From assembly GCA_026417535.1 (NCBI GenBank), contig JAOADB010000008.1:1-33870 (forward strand): a DNA stretch of 33,870 bases, read 5' to 3'. The position numbers and the translations under genes are program-made. This stretch comes from Caldilineales bacterium. GTDB taxonomy: Bacteria > Chloroflexota > Anaerolineae > J102. The notes beneath the pieces are model-generated. The model had not been told where the DNA came from and searched no databases. It saw nothing but the letters and a program-made list of their open reading frames with translations. Positions within the stretch are counted from its first letter, which is position 1; each line of letters opens with the position of its first letter. Positions 15,688 to 25,441 of this stretch are shown one piece after another.

Positions 15688-15708
15688 AGTCACCAGTCAC
15701 CAGTTACT
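15688..15708. repeat. Three heptamers of the GGTTACT family (minus orientation)
   Basis: AGTCACC, AGTCACC, AGTTACT on the plus strand, that is GGTGACT-type units on the minus strand. The GNAT gene's TGA stop (15697-15699) lies in the second unit. Confidence 0.8.
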
Positions 15709-16266
15709 AACCTTTCGCGCAAAATAGAAGACGATTTCGCGATCGCCATAGAAATACTCCTGAAAACCGCTGAAGACAAAACCGTGGGCGGTGTAGAACG
15801 AGAGGGCGGGATGGTTCTTGTGGTTGACGGCCACGCTGAGGCTGTGCAGGTTGTGCTCTTGCGCCCACTCCCACACCCGGCGCAAGAGCGCCGTGCCGAT
15901 CCCTTGCCGGCGATAGGGCGGAGCCACCACGTGGTGCTCGATACGGCCGGTGCGCGTGGTCGGGTCGGGCGCCATGTGGATGAAACCGGCGATGCCGTTG
16001 TTGAGCCGGGCGATGTACATGCAGTCCCCGCGCTGCCAACAGGCGAGCAGATGGTCGCTAAAAGCCGGGCCCGGCAGGGTCAACGGCCGCGGCAGCGGCG
16101 CCAGCTGAAAATGGGCGTGGATGGCATTGGCCTCGACGCTCAGCTGCATCTGCCAGACGCGCTGGGTCGTGTAGGAAGGGTCGAGGCGCACGCACTCGTT
16201 GAGGTCGTGAAGGGTGGGACGGCGGATGTACACGCGGCCGCTCAAACGATCAGGTGGGACGGGCAT
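15697..16266 (-). CDS. GNAT-family N-acetyltransferase
   Basis: 189 aa from ATG 16266. Acetyl-CoA-binding motif A is clear: VVAPPYRRQGIGTALLRRVW with R119-R120-Q121-G122-I123-G124 matching Q/RxxGxG/A. It is followed by the second core strand LHSLSVAVNHKNHPALSFYTAHGFVFSG (only cited in part by role: N-x3-A-x2-FY-x3-GF, the motif B signature). The N-terminal third, VYIRRPTLHDLNECVRLD, is the usual GNAT opening. The start overlaps the end of the DUF58 gene by 17 bases, so it belongs to the MoxR-DUF58 operon. The substrate is unknown. The last residues VSNW and the stop come from heptamer repeat sequence. Confidence 0.85.
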   Translation of the reverse strand: MPVPPDRLSGRVYIRRPTLHDLNECVRLDPSYTTQRVWQMQLSVEANAIHAHFQLAPLPRPLTLPGPAFSDHLLACWQRGDCMYIARLNNGIAGFIHMAPDPTTRTGRIEHHVVAPPYRRQGIGTALLRRVWEWAQEHNLHSLSVAVNHKNHPALSFYTAHGFVFSGFQEYFYGDREIVFYFARKVSNW

Positions 16267-17527
16267 AGGCGGCCAAGGCATCGCCGATGCCCTGCCCGCG
16301 TTCGAGGAGGTAGGTCGGGACGTTGTTGGCCCACAATTCGGCCAGGATGCGCTGGCGCCGGGTCGGGGCGCCGAAGCTATCGGCGGCCACGACGATGGCC
16401 GTGCTGTGCACCCCGCGGCGACGCAGCTCGCGCAGGGCCAGGGCCCACTCGCGGTCAACGGACGGCGAAATGGCGATCAGGGCGCTGGTGCGGCCGAGGA
16501 AACTGCCCTCGGTTGTCAACACCCGGTCGAAGGGCGGCACGCCTGCGACCGGTTCGAGGACGGCTAACATCTCCAGGATCTTGTTGAGCTGGCGTTCCCC
16601 GCGGTCGGGGTGGATGATCTCGCGGTGGCCGGTGTAGGCGATGAGACCGAGGGCGCGGCGCTGGTTCAGGAAATGGTTCGCCAGCGAGGCCGCCGCCGCC
16701 ACGGCGTACTCGATGGTCGCCGGGATGAGTTCAACCGCGCTCGGCAACTCGCCCGGCAGCAGGGCCGCCCGATCCACAACGGGCGGGGGCTCCCAGGGCA
16801 AGGCGGCATGCCAGCGGGCATCCAGGTCGAGGACGATCCAGATGTCGCTGGCCGGATCCAACTCGAATTCCTTGACCATCAGCCGCCCCGTGCGTGCGGT
16901 CGAGCGCCAGTGGATGCGGTTGAAGCTATCGCCCGGCACGTACTCGCGCACGGTGGCGACATTGGGCGTGACGTAATGGGTACGATAGCGGGGCGCTTCC
17001 CCGCCGACGGCTTGGGCCTCGGACAGGCGGAAGCCGTGGACCGGATACACCGGTGGATAGACCAGAAAGGTCGTCGTGTAGGGAAGCCGTCGCCTGACCT
17101 CGAAGATACCCAAAGGATCACCGCTGCGCAAGGTGAGGGGCCCCAGCAGATAGCGCCCGCGACGATAGCAGAAGGTGCGGATATACCAGCTGCGGCGCTG
17201 ATGCCCGCCCAACGAGCTGACCACGCGCGAGGGATGGTGGCCGGGCAGGGTCGAATGGTCGCGGATCTCCAGCCACAGCTTGGGCAACCGGCTGCGGTTG
17301 ACCACCTCGAACTGCTCTTCGGCCCACTTCCCCACCTGGCTGCGGCGGGCGCGCACCCGTCGGGTCAGGCTCACGCTCTGGATGTTGAGCCAGGCCCATA
17401 GCCACGACCCGACCAGCACGGCCGTGATCAGATAGAAGGTGTTGTAAAGCAAATCGCGACCCGTATTGAGGGCTGCGGCCAGACTCAGCAGCCAGATGGC
17501 CAGGGCTAACCAGGTGTTGCGACGCAT
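16250..17527 (-). CDS. DUF58-domain protein (MoxR operon partner)
   Basis: 425 aa. Two N-terminal membrane helices (about 6-22 and 28-48), then a beta-rich region, then the DUF58 core with YVPGDSFNRIHWRSTARTGR at about residue 195-215 and MVKEFE directly after, the family signature. The C-terminal part resembles a von Willebrand A-like fold (DIWIVLDLDARW, then SALIAISPSVDREWALALRE). DUF58 proteins regularly follow MoxR ATPases and are thought to work with them in assembly or maturation of envelope protein complexes. The gap to the MoxR gene is 32 bases. No transglutaminase-like gene, the common third partner, follows; a GNAT gene does. Confidence 0.9.
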   Translation of the reverse strand: MRRNTWLALAIWLLSLAAALNTGRDLLYNTFYLITAVLVGSWLWAWLNIQSVSLTRRVRARRSQVGKWAEEQFEVVNRSRLPKLWLEIRDHSTLPGHHPSRVVSSLGGHQRRSWYIRTFCYRRGRYLLGPLTLRSGDPLGIFEVRRRLPYTTTFLVYPPVYPVHGFRLSEAQAVGGEAPRYRTHYVTPNVATVREYVPGDSFNRIHWRSTARTGRLMVKEFELDPASDIWIVLDLDARWHAALPWEPPPVVDRAALLPGELPSAVELIPATIEYAVAAAASLANHFLNQRRALGLIAYTGHREIIHPDRGERQLNKILEMLAVLEPVAGVPPFDRVLTTEGSFLGRTSALIAISPSVDREWALALRELRRRGVHSTAIVVAADSFGAPTRRQRILAELWANNVPTYLLERGQGIGDALAAYARPT

Positions 17528-17559
17528 GGCACCACACCCTGTTGGACGGCAACCCGTGC

Positions 17560-18522
17560 TCAGCGGGCCACGCTGCGCAGGCCGGGCACGGCCACCGTCC
17601 CCAGGGTCTCCTGCACGATCGTCTCGGGGTTGATGTTCTTGATGCGGGCCGAAGGGCTGATGATCAGCCGGTGCGCCAGCGCCGGCACGGCCAGGGCCTT
17701 GACGTCATCGGGAATGACGTAATCACGGCCTTGGATGGCCGCGTAGGCGCGGGCGGTTTTGAACAGGGCCAGGGAACCGCGCGGGCTGGCGCCCAAATAG
17801 ACGTCCGGATGGTGCCGGGTGGCCGTGATCAACGAGACGATGTAGTGTTTGATCTGCTCGTCCACATACACCGTCTTCACGGCGTCCTGGGCCGCAGTCA
17901 GCTCCTCCACGGTCACCACCTGGCCGATGTCCTGGATGGGATGATGGTCGGTCTGGGAATCGAGCATGGCGATCTCGTACTGCCGTTCGGGGTAGCCGAG
18001 ATGGATGCGCATGAGAAAGCGGTCCACCTGCGCCTCGGGCAGGGGAAACGTCCCCTCGTATTCGATGGGGTTCTGGGTGGCCAGCACCAGAAACGGCCGG
18101 GCCATGGGATAGGTGACACCGTCCACCGTCACCTGCCGTTCCTCCATGGCCTCGAGCAGGGCGGCCTGGGTTTTGGGCGTGGCCCGATTGATCTCATCGG
18201 CCAGGGTGATTTGGGCGAAAATGGGACCGGGCCGAAATTCGAAGGTTTGCGTCTTCTGATTGTACACCGAGACGCCGGTGACATCGCTGGGCAGCATGTC
18301 GGGCGTGAACTGGATACGGCTGAAGGTGCAACCGATGGAGCGAGCAATGGCGCGGGCCAGCATGGTCTTGCCCAGGCCCGGCACGTCTTCGATGAGCAGA
18401 TGCCCTTCGCACAACAGCGCCAGCAGGGTGGTGCGGATGGCGTTCCGCTTACCCATGATCACCCGCTCGACATTGGCGGTGACCCGCTCGACCAGGTCTT
18501 GAACGATGGCAAGGTCAGACAT
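17560..18522 (-). CDS. moxR: MoxR-family AAA+ ATPase
   Basis: 320 aa, usual MoxR length. Walker [10 protein letters not shown] (45-53), Walker [12 protein letters not shown] with D109/E110, then [16 protein letters not shown] (the hairpin segment), and [23 protein letters not shown] cited in part here: sensor 1 ATQNP and the PLPEAQ-x-DRF motif are diagnostic. The C-terminal lid has [16 protein letters not shown]. MoxR ATPases act as chaperones that help assemble or activate protein complexes, usually with DUF58 and VWA proteins. First gene of the minus-strand operon MoxR-DUF58-GNAT, with an extended -10 promoter at 18580-18588. Confidence 0.95.
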   Translation of the reverse strand: MSDLAIVQDLVERVTANVERVIMGKRNAIRTTLLALLCEGHLLIEDVPGLGKTMLARAIARSIGCTFSRIQFTPDMLPSDVTGVSVYNQKTQTFEFRPGPIFAQITLADEINRATPKTQAALLEAMEERQVTVDGVTYPMARPFLVLATQNPIEYEGTFPLPEAQVDRFLMRIHLGYPERQYEIAMLDSQTDHHPIQDIGQVVTVEELTAAQDAVKTVYVDEQIKHYIVSLITATRHHPDVYLGASPRGSLALFKTARAYAAIQGRDYVIPDDVKALAVPALAHRLIISPSARIKNINPETIVQETLGTVAVPGLRSVAR

Positions 18523-18579
18523 GGGAACTCCAGAAGGCTAAAGATGGCAACCGGACGGCAGCCCGTGGTCGCGATGGCG

Positions 18580-18588
18580 ATTGTACCA
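18580..18588 (-). promoter_or_regulatory. Extended -10 promoter for the MoxR operon
   Basis: On the minus strand TGG followed by TACAAT, about 58 bases before the MoxR start. No convincing -35. Confidence 0.45.
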
Positions 18589-18638
18589 TAGACCGGCGGC
18601 CGACACAGGGGCGCGCCATGCCATTCTACCTGGGCGTT

Positions 18639-18668
18639 TTGGCAGAAAAAGGGTCTATGCGCTACTAT
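18639..18668 (+). promoter_or_regulatory. Sigma70-type promoter for the MFS transporter
   Basis: TTGGCA (18639-18644), 18-nt spacer, TACTAT (18663-18668), 46 bases before ATG 18714. It lies inside the open upstream extension of the gene and so supports the later start. Confidence 0.55.
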
Positions 18669-18713
18669 CGGGGCCGTTGTTGCCCTTTTCGTCGCACATC
18701 CCGGAGGTTCCCG

Positions 18714-20009
18714 ATGGCACGTTTTCTGCGGTATCGTTGGGCCGTTGTCGTTATCTTCTTTTTGTTCATGTTGTTACACCAGTCGGACCGCCTACTGATC
18801 GGCCCCCTAACGACGCCGATCATGGAGACCTTCGGCATTGACGAGGTGCAGATGGGGGCGGTTTCGACCGGCGCCCTCCTCGTCGGCGCCATCATGTACC
18901 CGGTCTGGGGCTTCCTCTACGACCGCTATGCCCGGGCCAAACTCCTGGCCTTGGCCTCGTTCATCTGGGGGTCCACGACCTGGCTCAATGCTCTGGCGCC
19001 GAGCTACCGTGTCTTCCTGGTCACCCGCGCCAGCACCGGCATTGACGATTCCAGCTACCCCGGCCTGTTCAGCCTCATCTCCGACTACTTTGGCCCGACG
19101 ATGCGCGGCAAGGTGTACGGCCTGTTGCAGCTTTCGCAGCCGTTGGGCTATATGACCGGGCTAATCGTCGCCACCGTGCTGGCGGGCACCCTGGGCTGGC
19201 GCAGCGTCTTCTACATCACCGGGTCGTTGGGGGTGGCGTTGGCCATCGTCATCTTCTTCCTCGTGCGGGAGCCTCCGCGCGGGCAGAGCGAGCCGGAAAT
19301 GGCCGGGCTGGAGGAGGTCGGTGTCTATCGCTTCGAGTGGAAGCTGGCGAAAGGGCTGTTCCGCAAGCGCAGCCTATGGTTCCTCTTCGCCCAGGGCTTT
19401 GTCGGCGTCTTCCCTTGGAACGTCATCACCTTCTGGTTCTTCCGCTACCTGGAGACCGAGCGGAACTACGAATCGGGCGCCATCCTGCTCACGATGGCAC
19501 CCGCCATCCTAGTCCTGGCCTCCGGCTATTTCATCGGCGGCTTGCTCGGCGATACCCTGTTCAAGCGGATGATCCGGGGCCGCGTGCTCGTGGCCTTAGG
19601 GGGCGTGCTCACGGGCGCCATCCTGCTCAACCTCACCATGCGCGTGCCCATCGAGGCCCAGGGGCTGTTCATGGGCATGTTGTTGCTCACGGCCCTTGTC
19701 ATCCCCTTCGCCGCGCCCAACGTCATCTCCACCGTGTACGACATCACCCTGCCGGAGGTGCGCAGCACAGCGCTGGCGGTGCAGTACTTCATCGAGAGCG
19801 CGGGCGCGGCGTCGGCGCCGCTGCTGGCCGGGTTCATCGCCCGCGAATCCTCCTTGGGCAATGCCATCATTCTCATCTGCACCACGGCCTGGTTGCTGGG
19901 CGCGTGCTTCCTCGTGCTCACGGCCTATCTGGTGCCCCATGACATCCGCACCCTGCGCCGGCAGATGGCCGAGCGCGCCGAGGCGGAACGCCGCCTGCAC
20001 GGAGGATGA
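18714..20009 (+). CDS. MFS transporter
   Basis: 431 aa from ATG 18714, preceded by GGAGG 7 bases upstream; the frame is open to 18618 but contains the promoter. Twelve hydrophobic helices are apparent. The loop 2-3 signature of the major facilitator superfamily is present as GFLYDRYARAKLLAL (variant of G-x3-D-R-x-G-R/K-[KR]). ISDYFGPTMRGKVYGLLQLS and GWRSVFYITGSLGVALA are the loop/helix 4-5 patterns of the anion:cation symporter and spinster-like branches. The C-terminus is a charged cytoplasmic helix (RRQMAERAEAERRL). Substrate not predictable; it stands alone between the MoxR operon and enolase. Confidence 0.88.
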   Translation: MARFLRYRWAVVVIFFLFMLLHQSDRLLIGPLTTPIMETFGIDEVQMGAVSTGALLVGAIMYPVWGFLYDRYARAKLLALASFIWGSTTWLNALAPSYRVFLVTRASTGIDDSSYPGLFSLISDYFGPTMRGKVYGLLQLSQPLGYMTGLIVATVLAGTLGWRSVFYITGSLGVALAIVIFFLVREPPRGQSEPEMAGLEEVGVYRFEWKLAKGLFRKRSLWFLFAQGFVGVFPWNVITFWFFRYLETERNYESGAILLTMAPAILVLASGYFIGGLLGDTLFKRMIRGRVLVALGGVLTGAILLNLTMRVPIEAQGLFMGMLLLTALVIPFAAPNVISTVYDITLPEVRSTALAVQYFIESAGAASAPLLAGFIARESSLGNAIILICTTAWLLGACFLVLTAYLVPHDIRTLRRQMAERAEAERRLHGG

Positions 20010-20080
20010 CGTTCAACGCAACGACTCAGCCCTTGCGTTCCGGATAGGTCTTCCCCTGCCCGCCAGCGGCCGCTCGCCAG

Positions 20081-20130
20081 GACGACGGACGAAAGATGTA
20101 GCGCAAGATGCCATCTTGCGCTACATCTTT
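20081..20130. terminator. Heptamers plus 19-bp palindrome between convergent MFS and eno genes
   Basis: GACGACG-GACGAAA (20081-20094) runs into a perfect inverted repeat, 20092-20110 and 20112-20130, arms AAAGATGTAGCGCAAGATG and its complement, with a single C at the centre. It lies between the ends of two convergent genes and could terminate both. The core GTAGCGCAAGATG-CATCTTG recurs in the tandem repeats at 22759-22908. Confidence 0.6.
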
Positions 20131-20135
20131 GGCGT

Positions 20136-22546
<2,411 letters not shown>

Positions 22547-22579
22547 GGCAGGCTCGTAGGGCCGTAGCGAGAAGCGCCA

Positions 22580-22599
22580 ATTGTGTCTATGCGCACAAT
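22580..22599. promoter_or_regulatory. Inverted repeat, possible operator of the aminotransferase-eno operon
   Basis: ATTGTG-N8-CACAAT, placed just downstream of the predicted -10 (minus strand), where a repressor would block transcription. Confidence 0.4.
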
Positions 22600-22606
22600 C
22601 GCTGCC

Positions 22607-22636
22607 AGCATACCAGAATCGGCGATGGGCTGCCAA
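22607..22636 (-). promoter_or_regulatory. Sigma70-type promoter of the aminotransferase-eno operon
   Basis: On the minus strand TTGGCA (22636-22631), 18-nt spacer, TATGCT (22612-22607) with a TG one base before it. About 60 bases before ATG 22546. Confidence 0.6.
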
Positions 22637-22693
22637 ATGCCGACTCCGCCCTCGGCGCCGGCCGCCGAAAGGGGAAAAACACAGCCTCCTTTG

Positions 22694-22711
22694 GTAGGAT
22701 AAATGTCCTAC
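22694..22711. repeat. Palindrome GTAGGA-6 nt-TCCTAC
   Basis: Inverted repeat GTAGGA / TCCTAC around TAAATG. It shares the TGTCCTAC/GTAGGA core with the palindrome at the 3' end of galK. The gap 22547-22994 holds no credible gene; it contains this palindrome, the 50-bp tandem repeats and one heptamer array. Confidence 0.6.
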
Positions 22712-22758
22712 AAAAGTAGCCGTTCAGCCTGACGATGGCTCAGGTTCCGACAGGGTTC

Positions 22759-22908
22759 CATCCCAGGCCAACCGAAGGTGTAGCGCAAGATGGCATCTTG
22801 TTCTCCGTCATCCCAGGCCGACCGAGGGTGTAGCACAAGATGGCATCTTGTTCTCTGTCATCCCAGGCCGACCGAAGGTGTAGCACAAGATGGCATCTTG
22901 TTCTCCGT
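22759..22908. repeat. Three tandem 50-bp direct repeats
   Basis: Units 22759-22808, 22809-22858 and 22859-22908 follow each other with no spacer. They differ by 4 (1 vs 2), 2 (2 vs 3) and 2 (1 vs 3) bases. Each contains the small palindrome CAAGATGGCATCTTG, related to the palindrome at 20092-20130. Three GACGAAN-family heptamers in minus orientation (CTCCGTC, TTTCGTC, CTTCGTC) follow at 22903-22923. Confidence 0.9.
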
Positions 22909-22990
22909 CTTTCGTCCTTCGTCCTAGCAAACGGCCGATGACGAGAAAGGAAGACCCATCCGAAGCGTAAGGCAGTGGGCCGAGACGTTA

Positions 22991-23010
22991 TGTCCTACCT
23001 TTGTAGGACA
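22991..23010 (-). terminator. Palindrome over the galK stop codon
   Basis: TGTCCTAC-CTTT-GTAGGACA, a perfect 8-bp stem with a 4-nt loop. The galK stop TAG (22997-22995 on the minus strand) lies inside an arm. Possible 3'-end stabiliser or terminator; no T-run. Confidence 0.5.
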
Positions 23011-24137
23011 ATCGTAGCGCCGTCGGCGGCCTGGGTGATGGTGATGTTCGGCTCCAGCCCGGTAGCGGCCCGATAAGCGGCCGCCACATGGGCGGCAAAG
23101 GCATCGGCCTGTTCGGCCTTGACCAGGGCGACGGCGCAACCGCCGAAGCCGGCGCCGGTCATGCGCGCGCCCAGACAGGCAGGATGGGCACGGGCCAACG
23201 TAACCATCGTATCGAGGGCGGGGCTGCTCACCTCGAAGTCGTCGCGCAGGCTGGCGTGGCTGGCGTCCATCAGCCGGCCCAGCGTGAGGGCATCGCCCGC
23301 GCGCATGGCAGTCACGGCGGCCAGGGTGCGAGCGTTTTCGGTGATGACATGCCGCGCCCGGCGGCGGATAACCTCGTCGAGCTCGTGGCCGCGGGCGGCC
23401 AGGTCCGTCTCGCTCACATCGCGCAGGGCCGGGACGCCGAAATGGCGGGCTGCGGCCTCGCATTGGTGGCGTCGCTCGTTATAGGCCGAATCCACCAGGC
23501 CGCGGCGGGTGGCCGTATCGAGGATGACGACTACCACCCCTTCCGGCAGGGGCACGGGTTGGGTTTCCAGGCTGCGGCAATCGATGAGCAAGGCATGGCC
23601 GCGGCGGCCGGCCGCCGCGATCATCTGGTCCATGATGCCGCAGCGGACGCCCACCCAGGCGTTTTCGGCCCGCTGGCCCAAACGGGCCATGGTCGCGGGT
23701 TCCCAGGCAAAGTCGGACACGACCTGGAAGGCCCGCGCCGTGGCCAACTCCAGCGCGGCCGAGGATGAGAGGCCTGCCCCGCGGGGTACATCGCCCGCCA
23801 GGACGCCCTCCCAGCCGCGCAGGGCATAGCCGGCCTCTTGCCAGGCCCAGGCCACACCCTTGAGGTATTCCGCCCAACCGCGCTCCCGACGCAGGTCGGT
23901 CAGGTCGAACTCGGCCCACTCCCCCAGGTCGAGGGCCAAAACCCGCACCCGGCCGTCCGACCGCGGGCGTAAGGCGATCCACACGGCGCGTTCGATGGCC
24001 ATGGGTAGGACGAAACCGTCGTTGTAGTCCGTATGTGCGCCGATGAGGTTGACCCGACCCGGCGCGCGCACGACGACGTCCGGTTCGGCGCCGAAATGTT
24101 CAGCAAAAGCAGCAGTCACGCGAGGGAGAAGCGACAT
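22995..24137 (-). CDS. galK: Galactokinase (GHMP kinase)
   Basis: 380 aa from ATG 24137. Phosphorylates galactose at C1 in the Leloir pathway. GHMP features: galactokinase signature APGRVNLIGAHTDYNDG (25-41), phosphate loop DVPRGAGLSSSAALE (116-130), CGIMDQM with the catalytic-base position D170, and MTGAGFGGCAVALV near the C-terminus. The usual signature has GEHTDY; here the Glu is Ala (A34), the position known to contact the sugar C6-OH in galactokinases, so specificity may differ. Divergent from the LacI-type regulator of a sugar-uptake and glycosidase operon, which suggests galactose or a related sugar is the end product (inference). No galT or galE is nearby. Confidence 0.9.
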   Translation of the reverse strand: MSLLPRVTAAFAEHFGAEPDVVVRAPGRVNLIGAHTDYNDGFVLPMAIERAVWIALRPRSDGRVRVLALDLGEWAEFDLTDLRRERGWAEYLKGVAWAWQEAGYALRGWEGVLAGDVPRGAGLSSSAALELATARAFQVVSDFAWEPATMARLGQRAENAWVGVRCGIMDQMIAAAGRRGHALLIDCRSLETQPVPLPEGVVVVILDTATRRGLVDSAYNERRHQCEAAARHFGVPALRDVSETDLAARGHELDEVIRRRARHVITENARTLAAVTAMRAGDALTLGRLMDASHASLRDDFEVSSPALDTMVTLARAHPACLGARMTGAGFGGCAVALVKAEQADAFAAHVAAAYRAATGLEPNITITQAADGATIVLQR

Positions 24138-24183
24138 GGCCGATTCGGGAAAAAAGGAACGACGGGATGGCGAAGACTCCGCC

Positions 24184-24213
24184 AGTATGACACAGGCACC
24201 GCTCGCGGCCCAA
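24184..24213 (-). promoter_or_regulatory. Possible galK promoter
   Basis: Minus strand TTGGGC (24213-24208), 18-nt spacer, CATACT (24189-24184), 46 bases before the galK ATG. Moderate match only. Confidence 0.35.
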
Positions 24214-24276
24214 GTTGCGCCGCGGCCCCTTGGTCAGCGCATGCCATTGGTGAGCGGTTGGGAGCATTTTCGAGAC

Positions 24277-24306
24277 TTGACAAGTTGTTGCGTCCTGTGA
24301 TACATA
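24277..24306 (+). promoter_or_regulatory. Promoter of the LacI-type regulator gene
   Basis: Perfect -35 TTGACA (24277-24282), 18-nt spacer, -10-like TACATA (24301-24306). The operator at 24310-24325 lies directly at the expected start site, so the gene is probably autoregulated. Confidence 0.55.
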
Positions 24307-24309
24307 GTG

Positions 24310-24325
24310 ATCTAACCGGTTAGAC
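24310..24325. promoter_or_regulatory. LacI-type operator 1
   Basis: ATCTAACCGGTTAGAC: a 14-bp perfect palindrome TCTAACCGGTTAGA with the central CG typical of LacI/GalR-family operators. The same GTGATCTAACCGGTTAGA string occurs at 25411-25428. Confidence 0.8.
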
Positions 24326-24342
24326 TCGAGGACGACCTCACT

Positions 24343-25374
24343 ATGGCCACCATCCGCGATATCGCCAAGAAAGCTGGTGTTTCGGTAGCCACCGTTTCCT
24401 ATGTGATCAACGGTGGGCCGCGTCCGGTGGCGTCCGCCACACGCGAGCGGGTGCTTCAGGCCATGGAGGAGCTGAACTATCATCCGAACACATCGGCCCG
24501 ACAGCTGGCCCGACAGCGCACTGAGGCCATCGGGGTGGCCATTGCTGGCTTGGGCGAGGATAACTTCTCGAGCGCTTACTTTCTGGAATACATCCGCGGC
24601 ATCAGCTATGCCGCCGAGATGAATGGCTACAATGTCTTGCTCCTGACCAATCAACGTAAAACGGATGGGCTGGTCTTTTATCGGGCGATTGCTCGCTCAC
24701 GGTTGGTGGATGGTCTGCTCTTTCTCGGCAGCTCGATCCCCGACCCGGCGGTGATCGCGCTGGCGCGGGAAGGTTTTCCGGTGGTGATGCTGGCGCGCCA
24801 TATTCCCGGACATGTCGTTTACAGCGTCGAGCAGGACTATTACCAAGGCGCCTACACGGCCACACGCCATCTTCTGGAACGTGGCTATCGCCGGATCGGT
24901 TTTCTCGGCCAGGCCCTCTGTTTCAATTACGGCATCGAGCGCCTGCAAGCCTACCGCCAGGCCTTGAGCGAAGCCCAGGTGCCGTATGAGCCTCGGTGGG
25001 TGAGCATTCCCGAAACGCCCCGCGACAATCCGACCCCGGAGGAAGTTGCGAGCCTGCTCGCCGCTGGCGTGGAGGCGCTTTTGACCGACCGGGAGGCAGT
25101 GGTGTTGGCTCATTTGCGGGCGTTGGGCAGGCGCGTCCCGGAGGATGTGGCCCTGGTGGGTTTGGATGAAAGCGAGCTGGGCGCCGTTCTGGAGGTGCCG
25201 TTGACAACGGTGCGTCCCCCCAAGTTCGAGGTCGGCAAACAGGCTGTCGAGATGCTTCTCCGACTCATCGCCGGTGATCCGCCGGCCACACAACAGGTTC
25301 GTTTGCCAATGGAGCTGATCGTGCGCCAATCGAGTCCTCCTCGCCAGCGCTTAGGGCGCGAGGAGCCCGTGTAA
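24343..25374 (+). CDS. LacI/GalR-family transcriptional regulator
   Basis: 343 aa. N-terminal HTH TIRDIAKKAGVSVATVSYVI (3-22) followed by the hinge segment RERVLQAMEELNYHPNTSAR, both diagnostic of LacI/GalR. The rest is a periplasmic-binding-protein-like sugar-sensing domain (AIGVAIAG, VDGLLFLGSS, VPEDVALVGLDESELG, LTTVRPPKFEVGKQAVEMLL). The effector is not predictable but is likely the sugar imported by the downstream operon. Its operator palindrome is found before its own gene and before the binding-protein gene, implying autoregulation and control of the whole operon; galK, divergent, may also respond. Confidence 0.95.
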   Translation: MATIRDIAKKAGVSVATVSYVINGGPRPVASATRERVLQAMEELNYHPNTSARQLARQRTEAIGVAIAGLGEDNFSSAYFLEYIRGISYAAEMNGYNVLLLTNQRKTDGLVFYRAIARSRLVDGLLFLGSSIPDPAVIALAREGFPVVMLARHIPGHVVYSVEQDYYQGAYTATRHLLERGYRRIGFLGQALCFNYGIERLQAYRQALSEAQVPYEPRWVSIPETPRDNPTPEEVASLLAAGVEALLTDREAVVLAHLRALGRRVPEDVALVGLDESELGAVLEVPLTTVRPPKFEVGKQAVEMLLRLIAGDPPATQQVRLPMELIVRQSSPPRQRLGREEPV

Positions 25375-25413
25375 AGCCGTTCTTCTCCGTCCCCCAAATT
25401 TTTTTGCAATGTG

Positions 25414-25429
25414 ATCTAACCGGTTAGAT
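25414..25429. promoter_or_regulatory. LacI-type operator 2
   Basis: ATCTAACCGGTTAGAT, a 16-bp perfect palindrome identical in core to operator 1, located 112 bases before the binding-protein start. A TTGCAA at 25404-25409 could be the -35, with the operator covering the -10 area. Confidence 0.85.
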
Positions 25430-25441
25430 TTGTACCGAACG

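Noticed and set aside
22759-22908. CRISPR array
   Set aside because: The three 50-bp units are contiguous with no variable spacers, and no cas genes are present.
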